A DNA stretch of 64,000 nt from Oscillospiraceae bacterium (GTDB lineage Bacteria > Bacillota > Clostridia > Oscillospirales > WRJC01), in NCBI GenBank assembly GCA_009783265.1, contig WRHM01000005.1, forward strand, positions 1-64,000. The letters are read 5' to 3'. The notes below the pieces were generated by a model. The model saw only the letters and a program-made list of their open reading frames with translations. It did no database searches and was not told the origin of the DNA. Below, in pieces: positions 42,806-52,000 of this stretch (position 1 is its first letter; each line of letters begins with the position of its first letter). Both the position numbers and the translations under genes were made by a program.

Positions 42806-44206
42806 ATGTCTGTGCATTATTATCCCGTCGATGTGGAACATCACGGCAAAAAACCCGGGCCCGAAAAAAGAAAGAAAATGTCGCAGTCTCAGATAAAATT
42901 GATTGCGATAATAAGCTTTGCCGTGATTGCGTTAATTTCCGGTATGTTTTATATCACAGACAAAATTTTAAACCCGGAATTGATAAAAATTCTCGTCGAG
43001 CCGACTCTGGATTATGACGGGATTATTCCGTGCGGAGAAGAAAGGCTGAGAGCGCATAAAGGTGAAAAAGTCGGGCTTATTGATAAACGCGGAAAAACAG
43101 TCGCGCCGTTGATTTATGATTTTATAATTGATTTTTCAGACGGCTTGGCGATAGCGTATAAAGACGGGAAAGTCGGACTTATAGAAAAAAATGGCAATGT
43201 TGTTATTGATTTTATTTACAACGATATTTCTTGTTTTTATGATGGCTTGGCAAAAGTTTGTATAGATGGAAAATACGGGTATATAAATCAAAACGGGGAA
43301 ATAGTCATACCGTTGATTTATGACTATGTGTTTGATTTTTCAAACGGGTTTGCAAGGTTCTGGAAAGATGACACGCACGGGGTTATAGACACTGCCGGAA
43401 ATATTGTTTTTCCGTTTGAATATGATTCGCATATAGAAGACATCGGTGACGGTTTTTTCGTGAAGTGGCGCGACGACGGAAAATGCGGTTTAATAAATAA
43501 AAGCGGCGAAATTGTTCTCCCGGAAGAATATGAAATGATAAGAAGATTTCAAGAAGGGCTGGCAGTCGTACAAAAAGACGGCAAATTCGGGTATATAGAT
43601 ATGACGGGAGATATTATTATTCCTATAGAATATAAATCCGCACGGGATTTTAATGACGGAATGGCTATAGTTGAATTATTCGACGGAAGAAATATAACCG
43701 GTTACAGCAGGGCATGGAGTACATGGGCATATATAAACAAAAGCGGCGAAATTGCTTTTACGGTCAAATATAATTTTTTTTATGAATTTTCGGACGATGG
43801 GCTGGCAATGGTCAGCAATTATGACAACAGCGGCGCCTACGGCGTGTATCGCAAATACGGGTTTATAGACAAAAGCGGCGAGATTGTTATCCCGATGATT
43901 TACGAGGGCGCAACGCCATTTGAATACGGACTGGCGGCAGTTTATGGAGGCAATAAATCCGGAGTAATAGATACAACGGGGGATTTTGTTGTTGAGTTGA
44001 TTTATGACAGTGTTCGCAGCATTATCGGCGAAGGGAAAATAATAATCGCGGAGAAAAATACTAAGTACGGGCTTTTGAATAATAAAGGCGAAGTTATTCT
44101 TGCTTTTGAATATGATAATATTATCTCCGGCGGCAACCGGGGTCAGGATAATCTGCTGAGCGTCAGAAAAGACGGCAAATGGGGAATAATTGAGATAAAA
44201 AAATAA
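42806..44206 (+). CDS. Membrane-anchored WG-repeat protein
   Basis: 466 residues from ATG 42806, with AAAGG 11 nt upstream; an ATG 28 codons earlier has no ribosome-binding site. A membrane anchor lies near residues 30-55, followed by about nine WG/KWGYI-type repeats of 35-45 residues (KVGLIDKRGKTVAPLIYDFI, KYGYINQNGEIVIPLIYDYV, KFGYIDMTGDIIIPIEY, KYGLLNNKGEVILAFEYD). WG repeats form a beta-propeller-like surface that probably binds proteins or glycans outside the cell. It is divergent from the extended sigma factor, so that sigma might control it. Confidence 0.88.
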   Translation: MSVHYYPVDVEHHGKKPGPEKRKKMSQSQIKLIAIISFAVIALISGMFYITDKILNPELIKILVEPTLDYDGIIPCGEERLRAHKGEKVGLIDKRGKTVAPLIYDFIIDFSDGLAIAYKDGKVGLIEKNGNVVIDFIYNDISCFYDGLAKVCIDGKYGYINQNGEIVIPLIYDYVFDFSNGFARFWKDDTHGVIDTAGNIVFPFEYDSHIEDIGDGFFVKWRDDGKCGLINKSGEIVLPEEYEMIRRFQEGLAVVQKDGKFGYIDMTGDIIIPIEYKSARDFNDGMAIVELFDGRNITGYSRAWSTWAYINKSGEIAFTVKYNFFYEFSDDGLAMVSNYDNSGAYGVYRKYGFIDKSGEIVIPMIYEGATPFEYGLAAVYGGNKSGVIDTTGDFVVELIYDSVRSIIGEGKIIIAEKNTKYGLLNNKGEVILAFEYDNIISGGNRGQDNLLSVRKDGKWGIIEIKK

Positions 44207-44250
44207 AAATATATAAATAATAAATATAAAGTCAAAGAGGGGAAATTATT

Positions 44251-44928
44251 ATGACGCACGTTTACGAGGGCAAAACAAAATCGGTGTATAAATTAGACGA
44301 CGGGAATTATCTGTTGAAATTCAAAGATGATGTGACTGGGGCGGACGGCAAATTTGACCCGGGGTCAAACACTGTCGAGCTTTCAATCGAGGGCATGGGC
44401 AGGGGAGGACTGCGCATAACTGAATATTTTTTCAAAAAAATCGAAGCCGCAGGGATTCCCACGCATTTTATAAACGCGGATATAGACAGGGCTGAACTTA
44501 CTGTCAAGCCTGCGACGGTATTTGGAAAAGGGCTTGAAGTTATATGTCGTTTCAGGGCTGTCGGCAGCTTTATGAGAAGATACGGCGAATATGCCAAAGA
44601 AGGGCAGAAACTTGACGCTTTTGTCGAAGTCACGCTTAAAGACGACGACCGGGGCGACCCTCCGATAACAAACGACGCGCTTGATATGCTCGGGCTTCTG
44701 ACTTATGAAGAATATGATATATTAAAATCGCTTACGCAAAAAATTTCGCGTCTGATAAAACAGGAATTGGAGAAAAAAGGCGCGGAATTATATGATATAA
44801 AATTAGAATTCGGGAGAGTAAACGGCGAAATAACGCTTATTGATGAAATTTCAGCCGGGAATATGCGCGTCTACAAAAACGGCAAAATCGTTGAGCCGCT
44901 TGATTTGGTCGGGCTGATTTTAGGATAG
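44251..44928 (+). CDS. purC: SAICAR synthase
   Basis: 225 residues. It joins CAIR and aspartate using ATP, the seventh step of IMP synthesis. The family landmarks are YEGKTKSVY at the N-terminus, TGADGKFDPGSN, the substrate-binding TEYFFKKIEAAGIPTHFI and VICRFRAVGSFMRRYG, and a C-terminal DEISAGNMRVYK. It is slightly shorter than most SAICAR synthases but complete. GAGGGG lies 8 nt before the ATG. It heads the purine/pyrimidine stretch that includes the CofE-like gene, purF, carA and carB. Confidence 0.96.
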   Translation: MTHVYEGKTKSVYKLDDGNYLLKFKDDVTGADGKFDPGSNTVELSIEGMGRGGLRITEYFFKKIEAAGIPTHFINADIDRAELTVKPATVFGKGLEVICRFRAVGSFMRRYGEYAKEGQKLDAFVEVTLKDDDRGDPPITNDALDMLGLLTYEEYDILKSLTQKISRLIKQELEKKGAELYDIKLEFGRVNGEITLIDEISAGNMRVYKNGKIVEPLDLVGLILG

Positions 44929-44956
44929 AAATTTATTTGTGTAAAATTTTTATATT

Positions 44957-44980
44957 GTAGGGGCGATTATCAATCGCCCA
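44957..44980. repeat. Short palindromic repeat after purC
   Basis: GTAGGGGCGATTATCAATCGCCCA, a small member of the dispersed family, with no terminator T tract. Confidence 0.65.
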
Positions 44981-45015
44981 TGCGAAAAACAGTCAAAAAG
45001 GAGTAATGGTCAATT

Positions 45016-46203
45016 ATGGAAAAAACAAGAACTGTCGGCACGGTAATCAGAGGAATACGCACGCCTATAATAAAACAGGGCGACAAGCTTGACGATATTA
45101 TAACCCAAAGTGTTCTTGATTGTGCTGAAAAAGAAAATATTAATTTTGAAGATAAAGATATTGTCGGGGTCACGGAAGCGGTCGTCGCGAGAGCTCAGGG
45201 AAATTATGTCTCGCTTGACGCCGTCGGGAAAGATATAAATAATAAATTCGGAGATGAAGTCGGGGTAGTATTCCCTATGCTGAGCCGGAACAGGTTTTCC
45301 CTGATTTTAGCCGGAATCGCGAGAGGGGTAAAAAAATGTTATGTGCAATTAAATTATCCAAATGACGAAGTAGGAAATCCTATCGCTGATCTTGATAAAA
45401 TGTATGAAAAAAGAATAAACCCGTATTCAGATGAATTCACTGAAGACGAATTCAGGCAAATCTTCACATGCGAAGAAAGAAAAAATCCTTTTACGGGCGT
45501 TGATATTTTAGATTATTATAAAAATTTATCGGATAATATAAAAATCATTTTTTCAAATAATCCCGTATCTATATTAAAATATACTAAAAATGTTTTGGTT
45601 TGCGATATTCATTCCAGATTCAGAACAAAAGAAATCATAAAAAAAGCAGGCGCGGAAAAGATTTACTCTTTAGACGAAATAATGAATGAAAGTATCGGCG
45701 GCAGCGGATACAACGAAAAATACGGGGTTCTCGGTTCAAATATATCGGACTCAAATACGCTTAAACTTTTCCCCAGAGACTGCGAAAATTTTGTCAAATC
45801 TCTCGCTAAAAAATTAAGAGCGGCGACAAACAGGCAAATAGAAGTTTTGATTTACGGAGACGGCGCGTTCAAAGACCCGCAGGGCAAAATCTGGGAGCTT
45901 GCCGACCCGGTGGTTTCTCCGGCATATACTCCCGGACTTGAGGGAGTGCCAAACGAAGTCAAATTAAAATATCTTGCTGATAATCAATTCAAAGAGCTGA
46001 AAGGCGAGGAGCTTGAAAAAGCGATTAAAGAATACGTAAAAAATAAAGATACGGATTTAAAAGCGTCAATGGACAGTCAGGGGACTACTCCGAGAAAAAT
46101 CACGGATTTACTCGGTTCTCTCTGCGATTTAACGTCGGGAAGCGGCGACAAAGGCACGCCGGTTGTTTTGATACAGGGATATTTTGATAATATTTCGTCG
46201 TAA
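45016..46203 (+). CDS. CofE-like (F420-0:L-glutamate ligase family) protein
   Basis: 395 residues. The N-terminal region matches the CofE/FbiB ligase fold (VIRGIRTPIIKQGDKLDDIITQSV...DKDIVGVTEAVVARAQGNYV) and the C-terminal part has IYGDGAFKDPQGKIWELADPVVSPAYTPGL. It is longer than archaeal CofE (about 250 residues). No F420 enzyme is visible nearby and most Clostridia of this kind lack F420, so the substrate is probably another gamma-glutamylated molecule. Its position between purC and purF suggests a link to purine or folate metabolism. AAAGGAG precedes the ATG. Confidence 0.8.
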   Translation: MEKTRTVGTVIRGIRTPIIKQGDKLDDIITQSVLDCAEKENINFEDKDIVGVTEAVVARAQGNYVSLDAVGKDINNKFGDEVGVVFPMLSRNRFSLILAGIARGVKKCYVQLNYPNDEVGNPIADLDKMYEKRINPYSDEFTEDEFRQIFTCEERKNPFTGVDILDYYKNLSDNIKIIFSNNPVSILKYTKNVLVCDIHSRFRTKEIIKKAGAEKIYSLDEIMNESIGGSGYNEKYGVLGSNISDSNTLKLFPRDCENFVKSLAKKLRAATNRQIEVLIYGDGAFKDPQGKIWELADPVVSPAYTPGLEGVPNEVKLKYLADNQFKELKGEELEKAIKEYVKNKDTDLKASMDSQGTTPRKITDLLGSLCDLTSGSGDKGTPVVLIQGYFDNISS

Positions 46204-46219
46204 AAATTATTAAAGATTT

Positions 46220-46248
46220 GTAGAGGCAACCGCAAGGGTTGCCCCTAC
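46220..46248. repeat. Palindromic repeat upstream of purF
   Basis: GTAGAGGCAACCGCAAGGGTTGCCCCTAC forms a clean hairpin; family ends are intact. It lies 30 bp before the damaged purF start. Confidence 0.8.
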
Positions 46249-46278
46249 GAACAAATGTTGTAACAAAAAAAGGAGGAA

Positions 46279-47625
46279 TGCGGTATCTTCGGGATAAGCA
46301 TAAAAAATAATTGCGGCGGGGACGCGGCGGCGTTTACATACGCGGGGCTTTTGTCAATGCAGCACAGAGGGCAGGAGGGCGCGGGGATTGCGGCAATATC
46401 GGGCAATACTATAATTTGCCATAAAGATCATGGGCTCGTCAGCGAGGCTTTGGGCAGCGCGTTAAATAAACTTAAAAGCCATGTCGCCGTCGGGCATTGC
46501 CTGTATTCAAACAACGGAAATAATACCGGGGAAAATATCCAGCCGGTTTTTACTGAATATCTGACCGGAAGGCTTGCGACGGTTCATGACGGCAATTTAA
46601 TCAACGCAAAAGAGCTTAAAGACGAACTTATGAAATACGGCATAGCCTTTACCGGAACTTCAGACAGCGAGGTTATCTCAAAACTTATCGCGTATCACTG
46701 CACAAAAAAGAAAAATGTTTTAGACGGGGTGAAAATCTCGGCGGAATTATTAAAAGGCGCATTCTCGCTTATTGTTTTGAGCACTGATAATAATAGGCTT
46801 ATCGCAGCGCGAGATTCGAGCGGGTTCAGGCCGTTGTGTATTGGCAAAAATAAAAACGGCATTGCCGTAGCGTCTGAAAGCTGCGCTCTGGATACATGCG
46901 GGTTTGATTTTGTGAGAAATATAAAACCGGGGGAAATTATTGTTATAGAAAACGGCGAAATAATTTACGAAGAAGTAGTCCTGACGCCGAAAATAAAAAA
47001 TACGGGAAGCTGTATATTTGAATATGTGTATTTCGCGCGTCCGGATTCGTTTATAGATAATCTCAGTGTATATGAAGCGAGGGTAAATTCGGGTCGAATA
47101 TTGGCAAAAGAAAATCCGGTCGAAGCGGACGTTGTATGCGGAATCCCCGACAGCGCGCTTGAAGCGGCGATAGGTTACAGCGAGGAGAGCGGCATAAAGC
47201 TGCTTCCCGGACTTATCAGGAATCGCTATCTGGGCAGGAGTTTTATATATCCCACGCAGGAACAAAGAGAGAATATAGTTAAGTTAAAATTTAACGCTAT
47301 TAAATCAAATATAGAGGGCAAAAGGATTATTCTCGTTGACGATTCGATAGTTCGAGGCACGTCTACAAAAATAATCGTGAATATGATGAAAAACGCCGGA
47401 GCGAAAGAAGTACATTTAAGAATATCGTCGCCTCCTGTTAAATATGTTTGCAACTACGGCATAGATACAAGAAGCGAGGAAGATTTAATAGCAAGCAGAA
47501 TGAGCGTATCGGAGATACGCGACATAATCGGCTCGGACAGCTTAGGATATATCAGCATAGACGGGCTAAAAGAAGCGTGCGCGAGATGCTCCCTGCCTTT
47601 GTGTGCGAATTGTTTTAACAGGTAG
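46279..47625 (+). CDS. purF: Amidophosphoribosyltransferase, start codon apparently lost
   Basis: The frame encodes PurF from its catalytic Cys (CGIFGIS at 46279) through the PRTase domain (VCGIPDSALEAAIGYSEESGI, RIILVDDSIVRGTSTKIIV) to CSLPLCANC. It transfers the amide of glutamine to PRPP. However, no ATG, GTG or TTG precedes the Cys codon in frame before a stop at 46261. The AGGAGG site (46271-46276) is followed after 1 nt by ATG in a different frame that stops after ten codons. The pattern is what deletion at ATG-TGC would give. The next in-frame ATG (46351) would remove the nucleophile. Sequencing error is possible. Confidence 0.9.
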   Translation, partial: CGIFGISIKNNCGGDAAAFTYAGLLSMQHRGQEGAGIAAISGNTIICHKDHGLVSEALGSALNKLKSHVAVGHCLYSNNGNNTGENIQPVFTEYLTGRLATVHDGNLINAKELKDELMKYGIAFTGTSDSEVISKLIAYHCTKKKNVLDGVKISAELLKGAFSLIVLSTDNNRLIAARDSSGFRPLCIGKNKNGIAVASESCALDTCGFDFVRNIKPGEIIVIENGEIIYEEVVLTPKIKNTGSCIFEYVYFARPDSFIDNLSVYEARVNSGRILAKENPVEADVVCGIPDSALEAAIGYSEESGIKLLPGLIRNRYLGRSFIYPTQEQRENIVKLKFNAIKSNIEGKRIILVDDSIVRGTSTKIIVNMMKNAGAKEVHLRISSPPVKYVCNYGIDTRSEEDLIASRMSVSEIRDIIGSDSLGYISIDGLKEACARCSLPLCANCFNR

Positions 47626-47647
47626 TAAGATAATAGGAATTATGCAG

Positions 47648-47772
47648 AAAATTTATATAATGTACGGATATGAATAGTAGGGGCTGGCGTCCCCGACAGC
47701 CCGCAAATATGATTTAACGCCGGTTTTTTCGGCGGGACGTCGAGGACGCCGTCCCCTACTAATAACCATTTT
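47648..47772 (+). repeat. Compound palindromic element, copy C
   Basis: AAATTTATATAATGTACGG at the left and CTAATAACCATTTT at the right, the same as copy B at 36703-36826 in the opposite orientation over about 125 bp, with only scattered differences. Confidence 0.92.
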
Positions 47773-47935
47773 CTGCGCCAAAAAGTCACAAAACATTAAA
47801 AGGCGACTTGTATATAGCCGCCTTTTATAAATAAAAATCAAAAAATTAATTATATGTTGATGAAAAATTAAAAATCACGGCGTATAATAATATGTTTAGA
47901 TACATGTTTAAATATAAGAACGGAGGAATTATAAA

Positions 47936-49078
47936 GTGTCGAAACCGGCATATTTGATACTTGAAACCGGCAGGATTTTCGAGGGGAAATTCTTCGGGGC
48001 GGAACGGGATACAATCGGCGAAATCGTATTTACTACAGGAATGACGGGATATTTGGAAACGCTTACTGACAGCAGTTATTTCGGGCAGATTATTTTACAG
48101 ACGTTTCCGTTGATCGGAAACTACGGGATTATTTCATCGGATTTTGAAAATTTTGAAAATTCGTCAGGACAAACCGGAGCCAGCGCGTATATAGTTAAAT
48201 CATGGTGTGAAGAACCCTCCAATTTCAGGAGCGAGGGCAATCTTGACACTTTTTTAAAATCAAAAAATATCACAGGGCTTTACGGGATAGATACAAGAGA
48301 AGTAGCGAAGATAATCAGGGAAACCGGCGTTATGAACGCTAAAATCACTGATAACATAAACAATATAGATTTTGAGGAAATAAAAAATTATAAAATAACA
48401 AACGCGATAAAAAATGTTTCATGTGAAAATATTTCGCAATTCGTAGGGGCGCGCATTGCGCGTCCGCAAGCGGACGGACGGACGGCCAATGGCCGCCCCT
48501 ACAAAGTCGTTTTAATTGATTACGGAATGAAAGAGAGCATAAAACAAAAGATTTTGAATAAAAACTGCGATGTATGGGTTGTGCCGTATAATACAACAGC
48601 CGAAAAAATAAAAAATATAAATCCCGACGGGATAATTCTGTCGGACGGCCCCGGAGACCCCGCGGATGAAAGCAATCTTGAAATTATAAATAATCTTAAA
48701 GAAATAATAAAATTAAATATCCCCGTATTTGGTATATGCTTAGGACATCAGTTATTGGCTCTCGCGAATAATTTCAAGACGCAAAAATTAAAATACGGCC
48801 ACAGGGGGGCAAACCAGCCGGTCAGGGATTTACATACGGGGAGAATATATATAACAAGCCAGAATCACGGTTATGAAGTAGCTGCTGAAAGCATAGATAA
48901 AAATATAGCGGAATTATGGTTTGAAAATGTAAACGACAAGACCTGCGAGGGAATTGAATATATAAATGCCGCGGTGTTTTCTTCGCAATTTCACCCTGAT
49001 GATTGCGACGGCTCTCACGGCACGGGGTTTTTGTTCGGCAGGTTTATCGATAGTATGGAGAAACGGAGGAATATATAA
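47936..49078 (+). CDS. carA: Carbamoyl-phosphate synthase small subunit
   Basis: 380 residues from GTG 47936 with CGGAGG upstream. It hydrolyses glutamine and channels ammonia to CarB. The N-terminal domain is typical (LILETGRIFEGKFFGA, EIVFTTGMTGYLETLTDSSYFGQII). The class I amidotransferase domain has GICLGHQLLALA with the nucleophile near Cys268 and a His near 353. The usual Glu of the HPE triad is Asp here (QFHPDDCDG). About 20 residues near 170-189 (VGARIARPQADG) come from an inserted palindrome in the interdomain region. It overlaps carB by 1 nt. Confidence 0.95.
   Translation: MSKPAYLILETGRIFEGKFFGAERDTIGEIVFTTGMTGYLETLTDSSYFGQIILQTFPLIGNYGIISSDFENFENSSGQTGASAYIVKSWCEEPSNFRSEGNLDTFLKSKNITGLYGIDTREVAKIIRETGVMNAKITDNINNIDFEEIKNYKITNAIKNVSCENISQFVGARIARPQADGRTANGRPYKVVLIDYGMKESIKQKILNKNCDVWVVPYNTTAEKIKNINPDGIILSDGPGDPADESNLEIINNLKEIIKLNIPVFGICLGHQLLALANNFKTQKLKYGHRGANQPVRDLHTGRIYITSQNHGYEVAAESIDKNIAELWFENVNDKTCEGIEYINAAVFSSQFHPDDCDGSHGTGFLFGRFIDSMEKRRNI
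48443..48502. repeat. Palindromic repeat inside carA
   Basis: A full member: GTAGGGGCGCGCATTGCGCG, then GTCCGCAAGCGGAC, then GGCCAATGGCCGCCCCTAC, forming three nested or adjacent hairpins. It is translated in frame, and its first arm matches the fragment in tsaC. Confidence 0.92.
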
Positions 49079-52000
49079 TGCCCCTCGATAAAAATATAAA
49101 AAAAGTTTTAGTTATAGGCTCAGGGCCCATAGTAATCGGGCAGGCTGCGGAATTTGATTATGCGGGAACTCAGGCGTGCAGGGTTTTGAAACAGGATAAC
49201 ATAGAAATCGTTCTCGTAAATTCAAACCCCGCTACTATAATGACTGATTCGGCAATCGCCGACAGGATATATATCGAGCCTTTGACTTTGACGACGGTCA
49301 AGAGAATAATACAAAAAGAACGCCCCGACAGTATATTGTCAAGCCTTGGGGGACAGACTGGTTTGACTTTATGTATGCAGCTTGCTAAAGACGGATTTCT
49401 TGAAAAAAATAACGTCAGGCTGCTCGGCTCTCTGCCTGAGACAATAGATAAAGCCGAGGACAGGCAGATATTCAAACAGACGATGCAGGAAATAAATCAG
49501 CCTGTTATACCGTCGGCGATCGCCAATGATATAGAAACAGCTTTTAAATTCGCCGACGAAAACGGCTATCCCGTGATAATCAGACCAGCGTTTACTCTCG
49601 GAGGTACCGGAGGCGGAGTCGCGCGTGATCACGGCGAACTTGCCGAAATCGGCGGCGGCGGCCTCGCGGTTTCGCCTATAAATCAAATATTAGTGGAAAA
49701 ATCCGTATCTGGCTGGAAAGAGATAGAATTTGAGGTCATGCGCGACAGGTCGGGCAACGCAATAACTATCTGTTCAATGGAAAATATCGACCCTGTCGGG
49801 GTTCATACCGGGGACAGTATTGTTATTGCTCCGGCTGTTACTTTATCAGGCAAAGAATACCAGATGTTAAGAATTGCGGCTCTTGATATTGTTCAGGCGC
49901 TCGGAGTCGAGGGCGGGTGCAACGTGCAGTTCGCGTTACATCCGGATTCGTTTGAGTATGCCGTAATCGAAGTAAATCCCAGAGTTTCGCGCTCGTCTGC
50001 CCTTGCGTCAAAAGCGACGGGTTACCCGATTGCCAAAGTTGCGACGAAAGTTGCGATAGGTTATAATTTAGACGAGATTATCAATGCAGTCACAGGGACG
50101 ACTTACGCGGCGTTTGAACCCGCGATTGATTATGTTGCGGTAAAATTCCCGAAATGGCCTTTTGATAAATTTGTCTACGCGAAAAAAGAATTGGGGACAC
50201 AGATGAAAGCGACAGGCGAAGTCATGAGCATATCAGATAATTTCGAGGACGCGTTATTAAAAGCCGTTCGTGGAGCCGAGCTTGGCTTATCGTCGCTTGA
50301 TATGCCGAAATTAAAGAATCTTTCTGACGAAGAGATAAAAAAATTATTATATTCTGTCACGGACGAGAGGATATTTGTCGTATATGAGGCAATAAAACGC
50401 GGAGTTAATATTGACGAGATATATAATATCACAAAAATTGACGAATGGTTTTTACATAAAATCAAAAATATCGCAAATGATCCTGAAAAATATAACTGGT
50501 TTAAAAGTCTCGGCAGTTTTGTCTATAAAATGGTCGATACATGCGCGGGTGAATATGCCGCGAGAACCCCGTATTTTTATTCTGTGAAAGCAGGAGAAAC
50601 CGGCGGAGAAAACGAAGCCCTTGAATTTATAAACAAAAGCGATAAAGAAAAAATAGTGGTTCTGGGATCAGGCCCAATCAGGATAGGTCAGGGGATAGAA
50701 TTTGATTACGCATGCGTTCACTGCGTCTGGTCATTGAAAAAAATGGGTTATGAAGTTATAGTCGTGAATAATAATCCCGAAACAGTCTCGACTGATTTTG
50801 ACACGGCCGACAGGCTGTATTTCGAGCCTTTGACTATTGAAGACGTGATGAGTGTTATAGATATAGAAAAGCCTATAGGCGTGATTGTGGCATTTGGCGG
50901 CGGCACGGCGATTAAATTAACTCAAAAATTAGCGAAGCGCGGAGTAAAGATACTCGGAACTTCGGCTGACGCTATAGATATTTGCGAAGACCGTGAGAGA
51001 TTTGACAAATTACTGGAGAATTTAAATATAAAAAGACCCAAAGGTTTCGCGGTTATGACAGAATCCGAAGCGTTGAAAGCCGCTGAAGATTTAGGCTATC
51101 CGGTATTAATGCGCCCGTCGTATGTTTTGGGCGGCCAGAATATGATTATAGCGTATTCGCCTGAAGATATTGTAGAATACATGGAGATAATACTAAGACA
51201 GAAACAGGATAATCCCGTGCTTATCGATAAATATCTGAGCGGGCGCGAGATTGAAGTTGACGCGATATGCGACGGTAAAGATTTATTGATACCGGGGATT
51301 ATGGAGCATATCGAGCGGACCGGGGTGCATTCGGGCGACAGCATAGCGATGTACCCTCCGGCTCATATAAACGATAAATTATCTGAGAAAATATTTGACG
51401 TCACAAAAAGAATATGCGCCGCTCTTGAAGTTCGGGGGCTTGTGAATTTGCAGTATGTTTTGGTAAATGAAGAAATCTATGTAATCGAAGTAAATCCGAG
51501 GGCTTCGAGGACTGTGCCGTACATAAGCAAAGTCACGGGGATTGCCATGTGCGAACTTGCGACAAGGACAAGCCTCGGCGAATCTCTTGAAAGTTTAGGG
51601 TATAAATCAGGCATCGGCAGGGTGCCGCCGTATATCGCTGTAAAAGTGCCTGTGTTCTCGTTTGAGAAACTCACGGACGTAGATACTCAGTTGGGGCCGG
51701 AAATGAAATCCACGGGCGAAGTTCTGGGAATCGGCAAGAATTTACAAGAGGCGTTATATAAAGGCTTGCTTGCGGCGGGATACGCGCTGAAAAGAAAAGG
51801 CGGGGTATTTATAAGCGTGCGAAACAGCGACAAAGATGAGATAAGCGATATAGCGAGAAAATTCGACGGGCTCGGATTTGAGCTTTACGCAACGCAGGGT
51901 ACAGGAGAAATCTTAAAAAAAGCCGGATTTTCGGTAATTACCGTTCAGAAAATACATGAGAGCGACAAAAATAATACTATGACTTTACTTGAAAGCGGAA

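Noticed and set aside
46278-46310. Short peptide from the ATG after AGGAGG before purF
   Set aside because: It stops after ten codons and the ribosome-binding site is only 1 nt away, so it is better explained as a damaged purF start.
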